Positions 7,691 to 18,792 are shown, numbered from the stretch's first letter. The stretch is DNA of 64,000 bases from Beijerinckiaceae bacterium (GCA_027532775.1 JAPZTO010000002.1:682001-746000); one strand, 5' to 3'. Numbers and translations: made by a program. Notes: generated from the sequence alone by a model not told the origin.

Positions 7691-9889
7691 ATGCGGCCCT
7701 CGACCCGCCTGCTCTTCCTGCTGGCCCTGTGCGGCTTCGGGCTCCTCCCCTGGTACTTTACCGAGGGGATGGGCCTGAGGACGCTCGGCTGGCTGTCGGG
7801 CTACCCGTTGGGCAAGGGCGGCAGCGGGCTGGCGCTCGGCCTTTCCGGCACCGCGCCCTGGCTGCTGCCGGGCGGGGCGATGCTGCTGCTGGCCGGACTC
7901 GCCTGGCCGAGGCAGGACGAACAGCGCGCGGCGACAATCCTGCTCTGGGCCGGGGCGCTCGGCTTTCTCCTCTTCTTCCTGCAGGGTTTTGCGATCACGC
8001 TGCGCGGACAGGGCATTCCCTGGCTTGCGGCCCTTTTCGGCGCGCAGGGCGCCGCGCAGGCGGGCATGGGCCCGGGCGCTCTTGTCACCCTTGTCGGGAT
8101 GCTGCTGCTCTTCTGCCACGGTCTTGCCTATCGTGGTTTCTGCCGGGGCGATGTCTTCACCTGCTCGATGATCGGGCTGCTGATCCTGATGATCGGGCTT
8201 TTCATCTTCTTCCCGGTAGTCACGGTGCTGAAAGGTGCGCTGATCGGCAATGCCGGAACATTTGACCCCGGCGCCTTCCTCGACAGGTTCCTCGATTCCT
8301 CGATCTGGGGGCTGGGCTGCCTGACGCGCGATGTCAGCTGCGGCGTGGCATGGAACACCTTGCTTCTGGCGGTGCTGTGCGGCGCGATCACCACGCTTCT
8401 GGGTCTTGCCTCGGCGCTGCTGATCCTGCGGACGGGGATGCCGGCGAAATGGCTGCTCCGGGCCCTGACCGTGCTGCCGATCATCACGCCGCCCTTCGTG
8501 ATCGGGCTGGCGCTGATCCTGATCTTCGGCCGGACCGGGCTTGTCTCGAACGTTCTCTACGAATGGTTCGACGTGCCCCGCACGCGGTGGATCTACGGCT
8601 TGCCGGGCGTGCTGCTGGCACAGGTTCTCGCTTTCGCGCCGATCGCCTTTCTCGTGCTGATCGGGGTGGTGCAGGGCATCTCGCCAAGCCTCGAGGAAGC
8701 CTCGCAGACCCTCGGCGCCCGGCGCTGGGAGACCTTCTCCACCGTGACCTGGCCCCTGCTGCGGCCGGGCATCGCCAATGCCTTCCTGATCGGCTTTGTC
8801 GAAAGCATGGCCGATTTCGGCAATCCGCTGGTGCTGGGCGGGAATTTCGAGGTGCTTTCGACCAAGATCTTCTTCGCGGTGGTTGGCGCCGCGCATAACG
8901 AAGGGCAGGCCGCCGTGCTGGCGATGGTGCTGCTCTCCTTCACGCTTGGTGCCTTCTGGCTCCAGCAGCGCTGGCTCGGCAAGAAATCCTACACGACGAT
9001 GAACGGCAAGGGCGATGCAGGACTGCCGACACCCCTGCCCCGCCGCGTAAGCTGGCTGGCCTCGGCCACCGTGATCCCCTGGGTGATCCTCACCGTGGTG
9101 ATCTATGTCATCATCCTGACCGGCGGCTTCGTGAAATCGATGGGGCGGGACTACACGCCCACGCTGGAGCATTTCCTGACCGGCTTCCGGATCGATTTCA
9201 GCCGCGGCTTCTACTTCGAAGGCGCCGCCTGGGATTCGTTCTTCACCACGGTGAAGCTGGCGGCGATCTCGGCGCCGCTGACCGCGATTGTCGGGCTGCT
9301 GGCGGCCTATCTGCTCAAGCGGCAGACCTTCCAGGGGCGCGGGGCGCTGGAATTCTCGACCATGCTATCCTTCGCCATTCCGGGCACAGTGCTGGGCGTA
9401 GCGTATATCCTCGCCTTCAACGTACCGCCGATCGAGATGACAGGCACGGGACTGATCCTCGTGATCGCCTTTATCTTCCGGAACATGCCGGTCGGCGTGC
9501 GCTCGGGCATTGCCGGCCTTTCGCAGATCGACAAGAGCCTCGACGAGGCCTCCGCCACGCTGAGCGCCCGCTCGGCGACGACGCTGTGGCGCGTTGTGCT
9601 GCCGCTGCTGCGGCCGGCCCTGATTGCGGCGCTCGTCTATTCCTTCGTCCGGGCGATGACGGCGGTCAGCGCGGTGATCTTCCTTGTTTCGGCTGAATAC
9701 AACCTCGCCACGGCCTATATTGTCGGCCGGGTCGAGGCGGGCGAATTCGGGCTGGCGATCGCCTATTCCTCGGTGCTCATCGTCGTGATGGCGTTGGGGA
9801 TCGCGATCATCCAGTTCGGCGTGGGCGAACGGAAACTCGGGCGGCGGGCAACCGAAACCGGCGCCGCGCCGGTCGTGGCAGGCGTTTAG
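7691..9889 (+). CDS. ABC transporter permease, fused double-domain (AfuB/FbpB type)
   Basis: This permease of about 732 residues has two membrane domains in one chain. Each half carries a binding-protein-dependent transport EAA loop: SLEEASQTLGARRWETF in the first half and SLDEASATLSARSATTLW in the second. Many hydrophobic segments surround them, including four or five before the first domain. This is the FbpB-like arrangement in which one polypeptide replaces a permease dimer. The gene begins 25 bases after the binding protein and ends 7 bases before the ATPase. A GTG directly before the ATG could also start translation. Confidence 0.88.
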   Translation: MRPSTRLLFLLALCGFGLLPWYFTEGMGLRTLGWLSGYPLGKGGSGLALGLSGTAPWLLPGGAMLLLAGLAWPRQDEQRAATILLWAGALGFLLFFLQGFAITLRGQGIPWLAALFGAQGAAQAGMGPGALVTLVGMLLLFCHGLAYRGFCRGDVFTCSMIGLLILMIGLFIFFPVVTVLKGALIGNAGTFDPGAFLDRFLDSSIWGLGCLTRDVSCGVAWNTLLLAVLCGAITTLLGLASALLILRTGMPAKWLLRALTVLPIITPPFVIGLALILIFGRTGLVSNVLYEWFDVPRTRWIYGLPGVLLAQVLAFAPIAFLVLIGVVQGISPSLEEASQTLGARRWETFSTVTWPLLRPGIANAFLIGFVESMADFGNPLVLGGNFEVLSTKIFFAVVGAAHNEGQAAVLAMVLLSFTLGAFWLQQRWLGKKSYTTMNGKGDAGLPTPLPRRVSWLASATVIPWVILTVVIYVIILTGGFVKSMGRDYTPTLEHFLTGFRIDFSRGFYFEGAAWDSFFTTVKLAAISAPLTAIVGLLAAYLLKRQTFQGRGALEFSTMLSFAIPGTVLGVAYILAFNVPPIEMTGTGLILVIAFIFRNMPVGVRSGIAGLSQIDKSLDEASATLSARSATTLWRVVLPLLRPALIAALVYSFVRAMTAVSAVIFLVSAEYNLATAYIVGRVEAGEFGLAIAYSSVLIVVMALGIAIIQFGVGERKLGRRATETGAAPVVAGV

Positions 9890-9896
9890 GACAGAG

Positions 9897-10967
9897 ATGA
9901 TGCAGAAAGCAGGGCCGGCTTCGGTTGAATTCCGCAACGTGACCAAGCGGTATGGCACGGTGACGGCGGTCAACAATATCAGCTTCACCATCGAGGCGGG
10001 TTCGCTCGTCACGCTGCTCGGGCCCTCGGGCTGCGGCAAGACCACCACCCTGCGCATGATTGCCGGGCTGGAAATGGCCAGCGAGGGCCAGATCCTGATC
10101 GGCGGCAAGGATGTGACGCGGCTTTCGGCGGCGGATCGCGATGTCAGCATGGTGTTCCAGTCCTATGCCCTGTTCCCGCATATGACCGTGCTCGAGAACG
10201 TGGCCTATGGCCCGACCGTGAAGCGCGTGCCGAAGGCACAGGCGCACGAGATGGCCCGCAACAAGCTGGCTGTGGTCGGCATGAAGGGCTACGAGGAGCG
10301 CCTCCCTTCCGAATTGTCGGGCGGCCAGCAGCAACGTGTTGCCGTGGCCCGCGCGCTGGTGCTGGAGCCGCAGGTGCTGCTCTTCGACGAGCCGCTCTCG
10401 AACCTCGATGCCAAGCTCCGCCGCCGCATGCGCGAGGAAATCCGCGACCTGCAGCGCAAGCTCAACCTGACGGTGGCCTATGTCACCCATGACCAGGAGG
10501 AGGCGCTGGCCGTTTCCGACCGGATCATCGTGATGTCGAATGCCGTGATCGCGCAGGAAGGTGCGCCGCGGCAGCTCTACGAGGAGCCGGCGGATGTGTT
10601 TGTCGCCGACTTCATTGGCGATGCAAATCTTGTCGAGGCGGAGGTCGTCTCGGTCGCCGGTGACCGTGCCGAGGTGCGGCTGGGCCCGGTCACCCTCTCG
10701 CTGCCGGCCCGCGGGATGAAGCCCGGCAAGGCGAAGCTGGCGATCCGTCCGGAATCGCTGCTGATTGTCGAGGCAGGTGGGCCCAATCTTCTGCCCGGCA
10801 CGATCCGGAAATGCGCCTATCTCGGCAATCATCTTGATCTCGAGATCGCAACCGAGGCCGGCGACTTCTATGTGACGCGCCATGGCACACGCGAGATCAT
10901 GCCCGAGGGGCAGCCGGTCTCGCTGGCCTTCGCCGATTACGGCGTGACGTTGGTTCCCGGCGGCTGA
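9897..10967 (+). CDS. ABC transporter ATPase of the AfuABC/FbpABC-type importer
   Basis: This 356-residue importer ATPase has Walker A GPSGCGKTTTLRMIAG (about residues 41-56), signature LSGGQQQRVAVARAL, Walker B VLLFDEPLSNLDAKLR and the H-loop VAYVTHDQEEA. A C-terminal TOBE domain of about 120 residues follows (ADFIGDANLVEAEV onward). It energises the permease upstream. The last 31 bases overlap tail-to-tail with the convergent oppF-type gene. Two ATGs stand side by side at the start. Confidence 0.9.
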   Translation: MMQKAGPASVEFRNVTKRYGTVTAVNNISFTIEAGSLVTLLGPSGCGKTTTLRMIAGLEMASEGQILIGGKDVTRLSAADRDVSMVFQSYALFPHMTVLENVAYGPTVKRVPKAQAHEMARNKLAVVGMKGYEERLPSELSGGQQQRVAVARALVLEPQVLLFDEPLSNLDAKLRRRMREEIRDLQRKLNLTVAYVTHDQEEALAVSDRIIVMSNAVIAQEGAPRQLYEEPADVFVADFIGDANLVEAEVVSVAGDRAEVRLGPVTLSLPARGMKPGKAKLAIRPESLLIVEAGGPNLLPGTIRKCAYLGNHLDLEIATEAGDFYVTRHGTREIMPEGQPVSLAFADYGVTLVPGG

Positions 10968-11910
10968 GCCGCGAGATGGCAGGCCACGAGGTGGCCTTCC
11001 TCCCGGATCACCGGCGGGGCCAAAGAATCGCAGGGCGCGATGCGCTTCGGGCAGCGCGGATGGAACGGGCAGCCCGGCGGCGGATCGAGCGGATCGGGAA
11101 AGGCGAGGCCCAGCCCGGTATCCGGAATGCCAAGGCCGGGCTCAGGCGTCAGGGCCGAGGCGAGCAACGCCTGCGTGTAGGGATGGCGAGGGCGTTCGAA
11201 CAGGGCGGCGGTCTCCGCCTGTTCCACCACTTGCCCGAGATACATCACCGCCACGCGGCTGGCGATATGCTCAACCACCGCGAGATTATGGCTGATGAAG
11301 ACGAAGGTGGTGCCGAAATCACGCCGGAGATCCATCAGCAGGTTGAGGATCTGTGACTGGACCGAGACATCGAGTGCCGAGGTCGGCTCGTCGCAGATCA
11401 CGAGTTCCGGCCGCATGACAAGCGCCCGGGCAATCGCCACGCGCTGGCGCTGGCCGCCGGAAAGCTGGGCCGGATAGGCCTGCGCGAAGCGTTCGGGAAG
11501 GCCGACGCGCTCGAGCATTTCAAGGGCCGCACGCCGGCAGGTGGCGGCATCGGCCGTGCCCTGCACTTCCATGGGCAGGGCCACGATCTCGGCGATGCGG
11601 CGGCGCGGATTGAGCGAGGAATACGGATCCTGGAAGACGGGTTGCACGCGGCGGGCGATATCGAGGCGGCCCATGCTCCGCATATCCTGCCCGCCCAGCC
11701 GGATCTCACCGGAACTGGCCGGCAGCAGGCCCAGCAACATGCGCGCGAGGGTGGATTTTCCGCAGCCGCTCTCGCCCACAATGGCAAGGATCTCGCCTTC
11801 CTCGACAGCCAGCGACACGCCATTCACCGCGTTGAGCCGACGCTTCGGCGCGAAGAGGCCCCGGCTGACGGTGAAGCTGCGCGTGACATGCCGGGCTTCG
11901 AGCAGGATTG

Positions 11911-11914
<4 letters not shown>
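10937..11914 (-). CDS. Peptide ABC transporter ATPase, OppF/DppF type
   Basis: This 325-residue ATPase starts MTILLEARHVTRSFTVSRGL at 11914, where its ATG overlaps the oppD-type stop as ATGA. Walker A is [18 protein letters not shown], the signature is LSGGQRQRVAIARAL and Walker B is LVICDEPTSALDVSVQ. The C-terminal oligopeptide-transporter domain is present (RHPYTQALLASALTPEPG, GCPFHPRCPKRI, with the Cys-rich end common in OppF). It is the last gene of a five-gene importer operon. Confidence 0.9.
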
Positions 11915-12872
<958 letters not shown>

Positions 12873-12876
<4 letters not shown>

Positions 12877-13775
12877 GCGCGGCCATCCGGGGCGAGAACG
12901 TCGCGCAGGCCATCGCCGACAAGGTTGATCGCCAGGACCAGCAGGGCCAAAGCCGAGCCGGGAATGGCGATCAGCCAGAACGAGAAGAACATGTAGGCCT
13001 TGGCCTCGGAGATCATCAGCCCCCAGCTGGGCAAGGGCGGCTGCACGCCGAGGCCGAGGAAGGACAGGGCCGCTTCCAGAAGGATGGCGCTGGCCGCTTC
13101 CACCGTGGCGACGACGATGAGCTGCGGCGCCACGTTGGGCAGGACCTCGCGCAGGATGATCCGCGGCGTCGACGCGCCGGCGGCCTCGGCAGCGGCGACG
13201 TAGTCGAGCCCCCTCACCTGCTGCGTGGCCGAGCGCATGACCACGGCGAACCTGTCCCATTTCAGCAGGCCGAGGATCAGGATCACGACAAGGAGCGAAC
13301 CGGAGATCATCGCGACCACCGCAAGCGCGACGAGCACCACCGGCAGGGCAAGCCGCGTGGTGATGATGAAAGTGATGGCGAGGTCGATCCGGCCCCCGAA
13401 ATAGCCCGCAGCAAGGCCGAGGCCCGCGCCGATGATGCCGGAAATGATCATGACCGAAAGGCCGATCAACAGCGAGATCTGCCCGCCCCAGAGCACACGG
13501 GAGAGATAATCGCGACCGAGATTGTCGGTTCCGAGCGGATGGGTCCATTGCCCGCGCGCTTCCCAGATCGGCGGGATCATGCGTTTCGTCAGATCCTGCG
13601 CGTAGGGATCATGCGGGGCGATCCAGGGTGCCAGAAGCGAGGCAACGATGATGAAAGACAGCAGGAAAGCGCCGGCGAGGAAGCCCTTGTGGCCGCGCAT
13701 GCGGCGCCAGAGCAAGGCCCGCTGCGAAAGTTCCGGCGGTGCAGCGACGGCACCGGCCCCTGAAAGCCCGGCCAT
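12873..13775 (-). CDS. Peptide ABC transporter permease, OppC/DppC type
   Basis: The protein has 300 residues from the ATG at 13775 (MAGLSGAGAVAAPPELSQ), which overlaps the oppB-type stop by one base (TGATG). It has the N-terminal OppC segment, about six membrane helices and the EAA loop AAEAAGASTPRIILREVLPN. The block TNLGRDYLSRVLWGGQIS is typical of DppC/OppC (shown here with the context HPLGTDNLGRDY). It pairs with the OppB-type permease to form the channel. Confidence 0.9.
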
Positions 13776-14692
13776 CACGCCACCCTCAGTCGCGGATCGA
13801 TCCACGCATTGACGAGATCAGCGCAGAGCGTCAGCAGCACATAGGCCACCGAGAGGATAAGCAGAACCGCCTGCGTGACCGGGAAATCCTTGTGGGTGAT
13901 TGACTGGTAGGCGAGATAGCCGAGACCATCGAGCGCGAAGATCGTCTCGATCACGATCGAGCCCCCCAGCAGGAAGCCAAGCTGCACCGCGGCGAGCGCC
14001 ACGACCGGCACCAGCGCGTTGCGCAAGGCATGCTTGAGCACAACGCTGCCGGGCGAAAGCCCCTTGGCCCGCGCCGTGCGGATGTAATCGGCCGCCAGAA
14101 CCTCGATCATCCCGGCGCGGATCAGCCGCATGAAGGGCGGCGTGATGTAGAGACCGAGCGAGAGCGTCGGCAAGACGAAATGCGCCCAGGTATCGGAGCC
14201 GGAAACCGGCAGCCAGCGCAGCTTGATCGAGAAGATCATCACCAGAACCAGCGCGAAGAAGAAGTTCGGCAGGGCCTGCCCGGCCACAGCCAGCGCAAGG
14301 CTGAGGCGGTCGATCCAGGTATTGGGAAAGAGCGCCGCCAGCACGCCGAGCGGGACGGCCATGGCGAGGGCCAGAGCCAGCGAGGCAAAGGCCAACACCA
14401 GCGTGACGCCGATCTTCTCGCGGATCAAGCCGGTCACGCCGGTCTTGAAGTAGAGCGACTGGCCGAAATCGCCCGAAAGCGTGCGGAATAGCCAGTCTGC
14501 ATACTGGACCAGCAGCGGGCGATCGAGCCCGTAAGTCCTGCGGACAAGGTCGATATCCTCGGTGCGCGCGCCTTCGCCGGCAATGGCCAGCGCGACATCG
14601 CCCGAAAGGCGCAGCAGGACGAAACTCGCGGCCGAAACCGCGAGCGCGACCAGCAGGGCCAGCCCGAGACGCTTGAGCGCGTAGCCGAGCAC
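13775..14692 (-). CDS. Peptide ABC transporter permease, OppB/DppB type
   Basis: The protein has 305 residues. It starts with GTG at 14692 (first residues MLGYALKRLGLALLVALAVS) preceded by GGAAG seven bases upstream. OppB signatures include the first helix, a periplasmic region with RTYGLDRPLLVQYADWL and GDFGQSLYFKTGV, and the EAA-type loop TARAKGLSPGSVVLKHALRN. It is encoded four bases after the binding protein. Confidence 0.9.
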   Translation of the reverse strand: MLGYALKRLGLALLVALAVSAASFVLLRLSGDVALAIAGEGARTEDIDLVRRTYGLDRPLLVQYADWLFRTLSGDFGQSLYFKTGVTGLIREKIGVTLVLAFASLALALAMAVPLGVLAALFPNTWIDRLSLALAVAGQALPNFFFALVLVMIFSIKLRWLPVSGSDTWAHFVLPTLSLGLYITPPFMRLIRAGMIEVLAADYIRTARAKGLSPGSVVLKHALRNALVPVVALAAVQLGFLLGGSIVIETIFALDGLGYLAYQSITHKDFPVTQAVLLILSVAYVLLTLCADLVNAWIDPRLRVA

Positions 14693-14696
14693 CCGG

Positions 14697-16211
14697 TTAC
14701 TTCCAGCTCATTTCCCAGAAGCGAGGGATCTCGTCGGCATACGTCTTGTAGTCCAAGCCCTTGCCGCTGACATAATAGGTGACGAGGGCATAGAGCGGCA
14801 CGCCCATCGCCCGCTCGGCGATCAGCCCGAGCGCCTCGGCATAGGCGGCCTTCCGCACAGCGGGATCGACGGAATTGTCGCCCTTCTTGAGCAGTTCGAT
14901 GACCTGCGGGTCCTTGTTGATGTCATCCGGCCCGCCGCCAAAATAGACCGGCGTGGAGGCAGAGGTATCGTTGACCGAGAACGAGCCCCAGGTCTGGTGC
15001 GCCATCGCGGCCTTGTTGCCGCGCACCTGCTCGCGCATGGCGGCATATTGCATGAAGCGCAGGTTGACCTTGATGCCGACGGCCCGGAGATAGTTGATCA
15101 TCGCTTCGGATTGCGGGCGCTCGCGATAGGCATAGAGATCCATCTCGAGGCCGTTGGCGAAACCGGCCTCGGCCAGCAACTGCTTCGCACGGGCCGGGTT
15201 GTAGTCGAATGTCTTCGCCTTCTCGTCCGAGCAGCCGAACTGCGAGGGATAGCAGATCACGTTGAGGACGCGGGCACCCTCGCCCACGAGCTGCTTGACC
15301 ATGGTCGGGCGGTCGATTGCATGCTGGATGGCCTGGCGGACGCGGATGTCGCGCAGGGCCGGTGCGGGTCCATCCGGCAGGGTGTTGAGGTTGAGGAAGA
15401 CGATGCGCATCGTCTCGCCGCTGGTTACGGCGAGATGCGGCACGGCCTTGAGCTGGTCAGCCTGATCCGGCGGGACATTCATGATGAAATCGAGGCCGCC
15501 GGCGAGCATTTCCGCCATCTGGGTCTGGCGATCCGGGATGAAGCGCACCTCGATCCGCTCCAGCTTCGGCTGCGGCTTGGGGCTGTCCTTGAAGTAATCC
15601 GGGTTGCGCTGGAGCTTGACCGACTTGCCGACGACATGCTCGACGACCTTGTACGGTCCGGAGCCGATGGCGGCGGTGTTCATGCCGGCCGGGCCGACCT
15701 TGGCGTAATACTCGTTCGGATGGATGACCACCGGGCCGGCGAGATATTCGATCGCCGCCGGGAAGGTGCGCTTCAGCTTCAGGCGGACGGTGTATTTATC
15801 GACCTTCTCGGCCGTCTCGATCCAGTTCACATTGGTCTGTGTGACGACCTTGTTCTCCGGTTTGGAGACGAAATTCAGCGTGTAGACCACGTCATCCGCG
15901 TCGAATTCCTCGCCATTATGGAATTTCACGCCCTCGCGGAGGCTGAATTCGAGCGTCTTGTCATCGACCCATTTCCACGTCTTGGCGAGCTGGCCCTTGT
16001 ATTCGTTGGTATTCGGATCGCGATAGATCAGCGTATCCCAGACATGCTGCCCGAGGATGACACCGATCCGGACATTGTTGAAAAAGGGATCGATGTTTTC
16101 CGGCACCTGATCATAGCCGAAGCGCACGGCATTCTGCGCCTTCTGGGCCAGAGCCGGCGTGGCGCTGACGCTGGCGGCCAGCGCGAGGGTGGCGAGGGTG
16201 AACAAACGCAT
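14697..16211 (-). CDS. Peptide-type ABC transporter substrate-binding protein (SBP_bac_5)
   Basis: This 504-residue periplasmic protein starts at the ATG at 16211 (MRLFTLATLALAASVSA), preceded by GGGAGA; a signal peptide is cleaved near ATPALAQ. The SBP_bac_5 landmarks are FSLREGVKFHNGEEFDADDV and DIRVRQAIQHAIDRPTMV. It is the first gene of the operon, opposite a penicillin-acylase-family hydrolase. Family members bind peptides, but also glutathione, opines, nickel complexes and plant compounds, so the ligand is open. Confidence 0.88.
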   Translation of the reverse strand: MRLFTLATLALAASVSATPALAQKAQNAVRFGYDQVPENIDPFFNNVRIGVILGQHVWDTLIYRDPNTNEYKGQLAKTWKWVDDKTLEFSLREGVKFHNGEEFDADDVVYTLNFVSKPENKVVTQTNVNWIETAEKVDKYTVRLKLKRTFPAAIEYLAGPVVIHPNEYYAKVGPAGMNTAAIGSGPYKVVEHVVGKSVKLQRNPDYFKDSPKPQPKLERIEVRFIPDRQTQMAEMLAGGLDFIMNVPPDQADQLKAVPHLAVTSGETMRIVFLNLNTLPDGPAPALRDIRVRQAIQHAIDRPTMVKQLVGEGARVLNVICYPSQFGCSDEKAKTFDYNPARAKQLLAEAGFANGLEMDLYAYRERPQSEAMINYLRAVGIKVNLRFMQYAAMREQVRGNKAAMAHQTWGSFSVNDTSASTPVYFGGGPDDINKDPQVIELLKKGDNSVDPAVRKAAYAEALGLIAERAMGVPLYALVTYYVSGKGLDYKTYADEIPRFWEMSWK

Positions 16212-16402
16212 GCGACGATCTCCCGTATGCGGGACCGGCGCCTGATGGCAGCCCGGACCCTGACTTTGATCACAGTGTCGGCGGGCCGAGCCTGACGAGT
16301 CAACAACCAAGACGGGGCTTGTCCAGCAAGCCGCGTGCCGGGGGTGGCGCACGCGGAGGCCCGATGCTTTGATGGCGCTTCCCCAGCCGGATTCCCCTGC
16401 CC

Positions 16403-18787
16403 ATGACCTCGCCGAATTCGCATGCCGCCCCGCCCTCGCCACTCGAGCGTGACCTGACGTTCCGCCTGCCCGGCCTCGCCGCACAGGGGCGGATACGGGT
16501 CGATCGCTGGGGCATTCCCCATCTGGAGGCCACGAGCCTTGACGATCTCTGGTTCGTGCAGGGGTTCAACGCGGCGCGGGACCGGCTGTTCCAGATCGAT
16601 CTCTGGCGGAAGCGTGGCCTTGGCCTGCTCGCGGCGGATTTCGGGCCGGGCTTCCTCGAACAGGACCGGGCCGCGCGGATGTTCCTCTATCGCGGCGACA
16701 TGGCGGCGGAATGGGCCGCCTATGCGCCCGATGCCGAGGCGATCTGCGCGCGCTTCGCGGCAGGGATCAATGCCTATATCGCGCTGGCTGAACGTGATCC
16801 CGCGCTGATGCCACCGGAATTCGCCTTGCTCGGCACGCGTCCGGCCCGGTGGGATGCCGCAGATGTGGTCCGGATCCGCAGCCATGGCCTCACGCGCAAC
16901 GCCCTCTGGGAAGTGCAGCGCCTGCATGTCCTGGCCGGTGCCGATGCGCAAACCGATCTGCTGCGCAAGTTTCTCTATCCGATGGTTGACACACCTCTCC
17001 CCGAAGGCGTCCGTGCAGAGGATTGCCCGATCGAGGCGTTGCTGCCCTTCCGGCTGGCGCAGGCCAATGTCACCTTCTCGCCCGAACGGCTGGAAGCCGG
17101 GCTCGACGAGGCGCCACGCTGGCGGCAGGTCAATGATCTCAACGAGGTTTTGTTCGATGCCGAGGCTTCGGGCTCAAACAACTGGGTGATTGCCGGCGCG
17201 CGCAGCCCGACCGGAATGCCGATCCTCGCCTCGGACCCGCATCGTGCCCATTCCCTGCCCAGCCTGCGCTATATCCAGCACCTGAAGGCGCCCGGCTTCG
17301 ACGCGATCGGCGGTGGCGAGCCCTGCGTGCCGGGCCTCTCGATCGGACATAATGGCGATGCCGCGTTCGGGCTGACGATTTTCGGCGCCGACCAGGAGGA
17401 TGTCTACCTGCTCGAGACGGACCCGGAGCGATCCGACCATTATCGTTTCGACGACGGCTGGCGGGCCATGACCATCATCGAGGAGATGATTCCGGTGAAA
17501 GGCCATCCGGACCAGCCTTGCCGCCTCGTCTTCTCGCATCACGGCCCGGTCCTCTGGCGCAATGCGGCGGGAACGCGGGCTGTTGCCTTGCGCTCGGTTT
17601 GGTTCGAGCCGGGCTCGGCGCCCTATCTCCAGAGCCTGACCATGCTGCGGACGCGTTCTCCGGCAGCCTTCCGGGCCAGCGCAGAACGCTGGGGCTCGCC
17701 CTCGGTCAACCTTGTCTATGCCGACAGGCAAGGCGAGATCGCGTGGTCGCCCGGCGGTTTCATGCCGGCGCGGCGGAACTGGAAGGGCCTGATTCCGGTT
17801 CCCGGAGATGGCAGCCACGAATGGGACGGTTTCCTCGATGCCGGGCGCCTGCCCTTCCTGCGCAATCCCGAAGCGGGCTTCTTTGCAACCGCCAACGAGA
17901 TGAACCTGCCGGCGGATTGGCCGCATGAGGCGATGCCGGTCGGCTTCGAATGGACGGAAGCCAGCCGCGCCACGCGCATCCACGAGGTGCTGGCCGGTGA
18001 GCACCCGGTCGGGGTGGCGGAGAGCCAGACCCTCCAGACCGATGCTTTCTCGGTGCCGGCGCGGCGGCTCTGTGCCCTGCTGCATGCCATGGCCGAGCCT
18101 CCAGCGACGCTCGCCCCGGCACTCACGCTGTTTTCCGGCTGGGACCATGTCCTCGCCGCCGGGAGCGGCCCGGCCGCCCTGTTCGAGCTCTGGTATACCC
18201 GCCATCTCCGCCATGCGGTAATGCCGAGGCTGGCGCCCGAAGCGGTGCGGAAACTGCTCCTTCCGGGCGATGTCGAGGGGATCTGCCGGGCACTCGAAGA
18301 GCCGGATGCGCGCTGGGGCGCCGCGCCCGAAGCCGCCCGCGATGGGCTGCTCGCCGGGACGCTGGCCGCCGCTTGGGCCGAAGCCGTTGCACGGCTCGGG
18401 CCGGATCCCGCGGGCTGGCAATGGGGAAGCCTCCATCACGGGCAGTTCGACCATCCGCTCTCGCCGCTATTGCAGCGGAACCCGGAGCGGAGTCTCGATA
18501 TCGGCCCGTTGCCGAAAGGCGGCTCGGCCTCCTCGCCGATGCATGCCGGCTACCGGCCATCGGATTTCCGCGTCACGCATGGCGCGAGTTTCCGGATGGT
18601 CGTGGATCTCGCCGATCCGGATCGCGCCGTCACGATCAACGCACCGGGGCAATCGGGCGATCCGCGCTCGGCACATTACGCTGACCTCGCCCCGCTCTGG
18701 GCCGAGGGCGCCTATGTGCCGATGCTCTATTCGGACGCGGCCATCGCGGAGGCCACGCATTTCACCTGGTGCTTGCTGCCGGGCTGA
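16403..18787 (+). CDS. Penicillin acylase family (Ntn-hydrolase) amidase without a signal peptide
   Basis: This 794-residue protein is of the S45 family, which is made as a precursor that cleaves itself before a nucleophilic serine. The cleavage site is seen as ASGSNNWVIAG, with Gly257-Ser258 the expected scissile bond. It would yield an alpha chain of about 257 and a beta chain of about 537 residues. Other family blocks are RVDRWGIPHLEA, DLWFVQGFNAARDRLFQIDL and SDPHRAHSLPS. The N-terminus (MTSPNSHAAPPSPLERDL) shows no signal peptide, while classical penicillin G acylases are exported, so it probably works in the cytoplasm on material brought in by the divergent importer. Substrates in the family include beta-lactams, acyl-homoserine lactones and other N-acyl amides. 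Confidence 0.87.
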   Translation: MTSPNSHAAPPSPLERDLTFRLPGLAAQGRIRVDRWGIPHLEATSLDDLWFVQGFNAARDRLFQIDLWRKRGLGLLAADFGPGFLEQDRAARMFLYRGDMAAEWAAYAPDAEAICARFAAGINAYIALAERDPALMPPEFALLGTRPARWDAADVVRIRSHGLTRNALWEVQRLHVLAGADAQTDLLRKFLYPMVDTPLPEGVRAEDCPIEALLPFRLAQANVTFSPERLEAGLDEAPRWRQVNDLNEVLFDAEASGSNNWVIAGARSPTGMPILASDPHRAHSLPSLRYIQHLKAPGFDAIGGGEPCVPGLSIGHNGDAAFGLTIFGADQEDVYLLETDPERSDHYRFDDGWRAMTIIEEMIPVKGHPDQPCRLVFSHHGPVLWRNAAGTRAVALRSVWFEPGSAPYLQSLTMLRTRSPAAFRASAERWGSPSVNLVYADRQGEIAWSPGGFMPARRNWKGLIPVPGDGSHEWDGFLDAGRLPFLRNPEAGFFATANEMNLPADWPHEAMPVGFEWTEASRATRIHEVLAGEHPVGVAESQTLQTDAFSVPARRLCALLHAMAEPPATLAPALTLFSGWDHVLAAGSGPAALFELWYTRHLRHAVMPRLAPEAVRKLLLPGDVEGICRALEEPDARWGAAPEAARDGLLAGTLAAAWAEAVARLGPDPAGWQWGSLHHGQFDHPLSPLLQRNPERSLDIGPLPKGGSASSPMHAGYRPSDFRVTHGASFRMVVDLADPDRAVTINAPGQSGDPRSAHYADLAPLWAEGAYVPMLYSDAAIAEATHFTWCLLPG

Positions 18788-18792
18788 AACTC

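Noticed and set aside
6628-10967. Annotation as a ferric iron (FbpABC) importer
   Set aside because: The family outline fits, but the iron-binding tyrosine pair is not visible and the operon context is inositol catabolism. Kept as an alternative only.
13775-13805. Upstream start adding MDRSATEGGV to the OppC-type permease
   Set aside because: The ATG at 13775 overlaps the previous stop by one base and starts a normal OppC N-terminus, while the longer version would be buried in the upstream gene.
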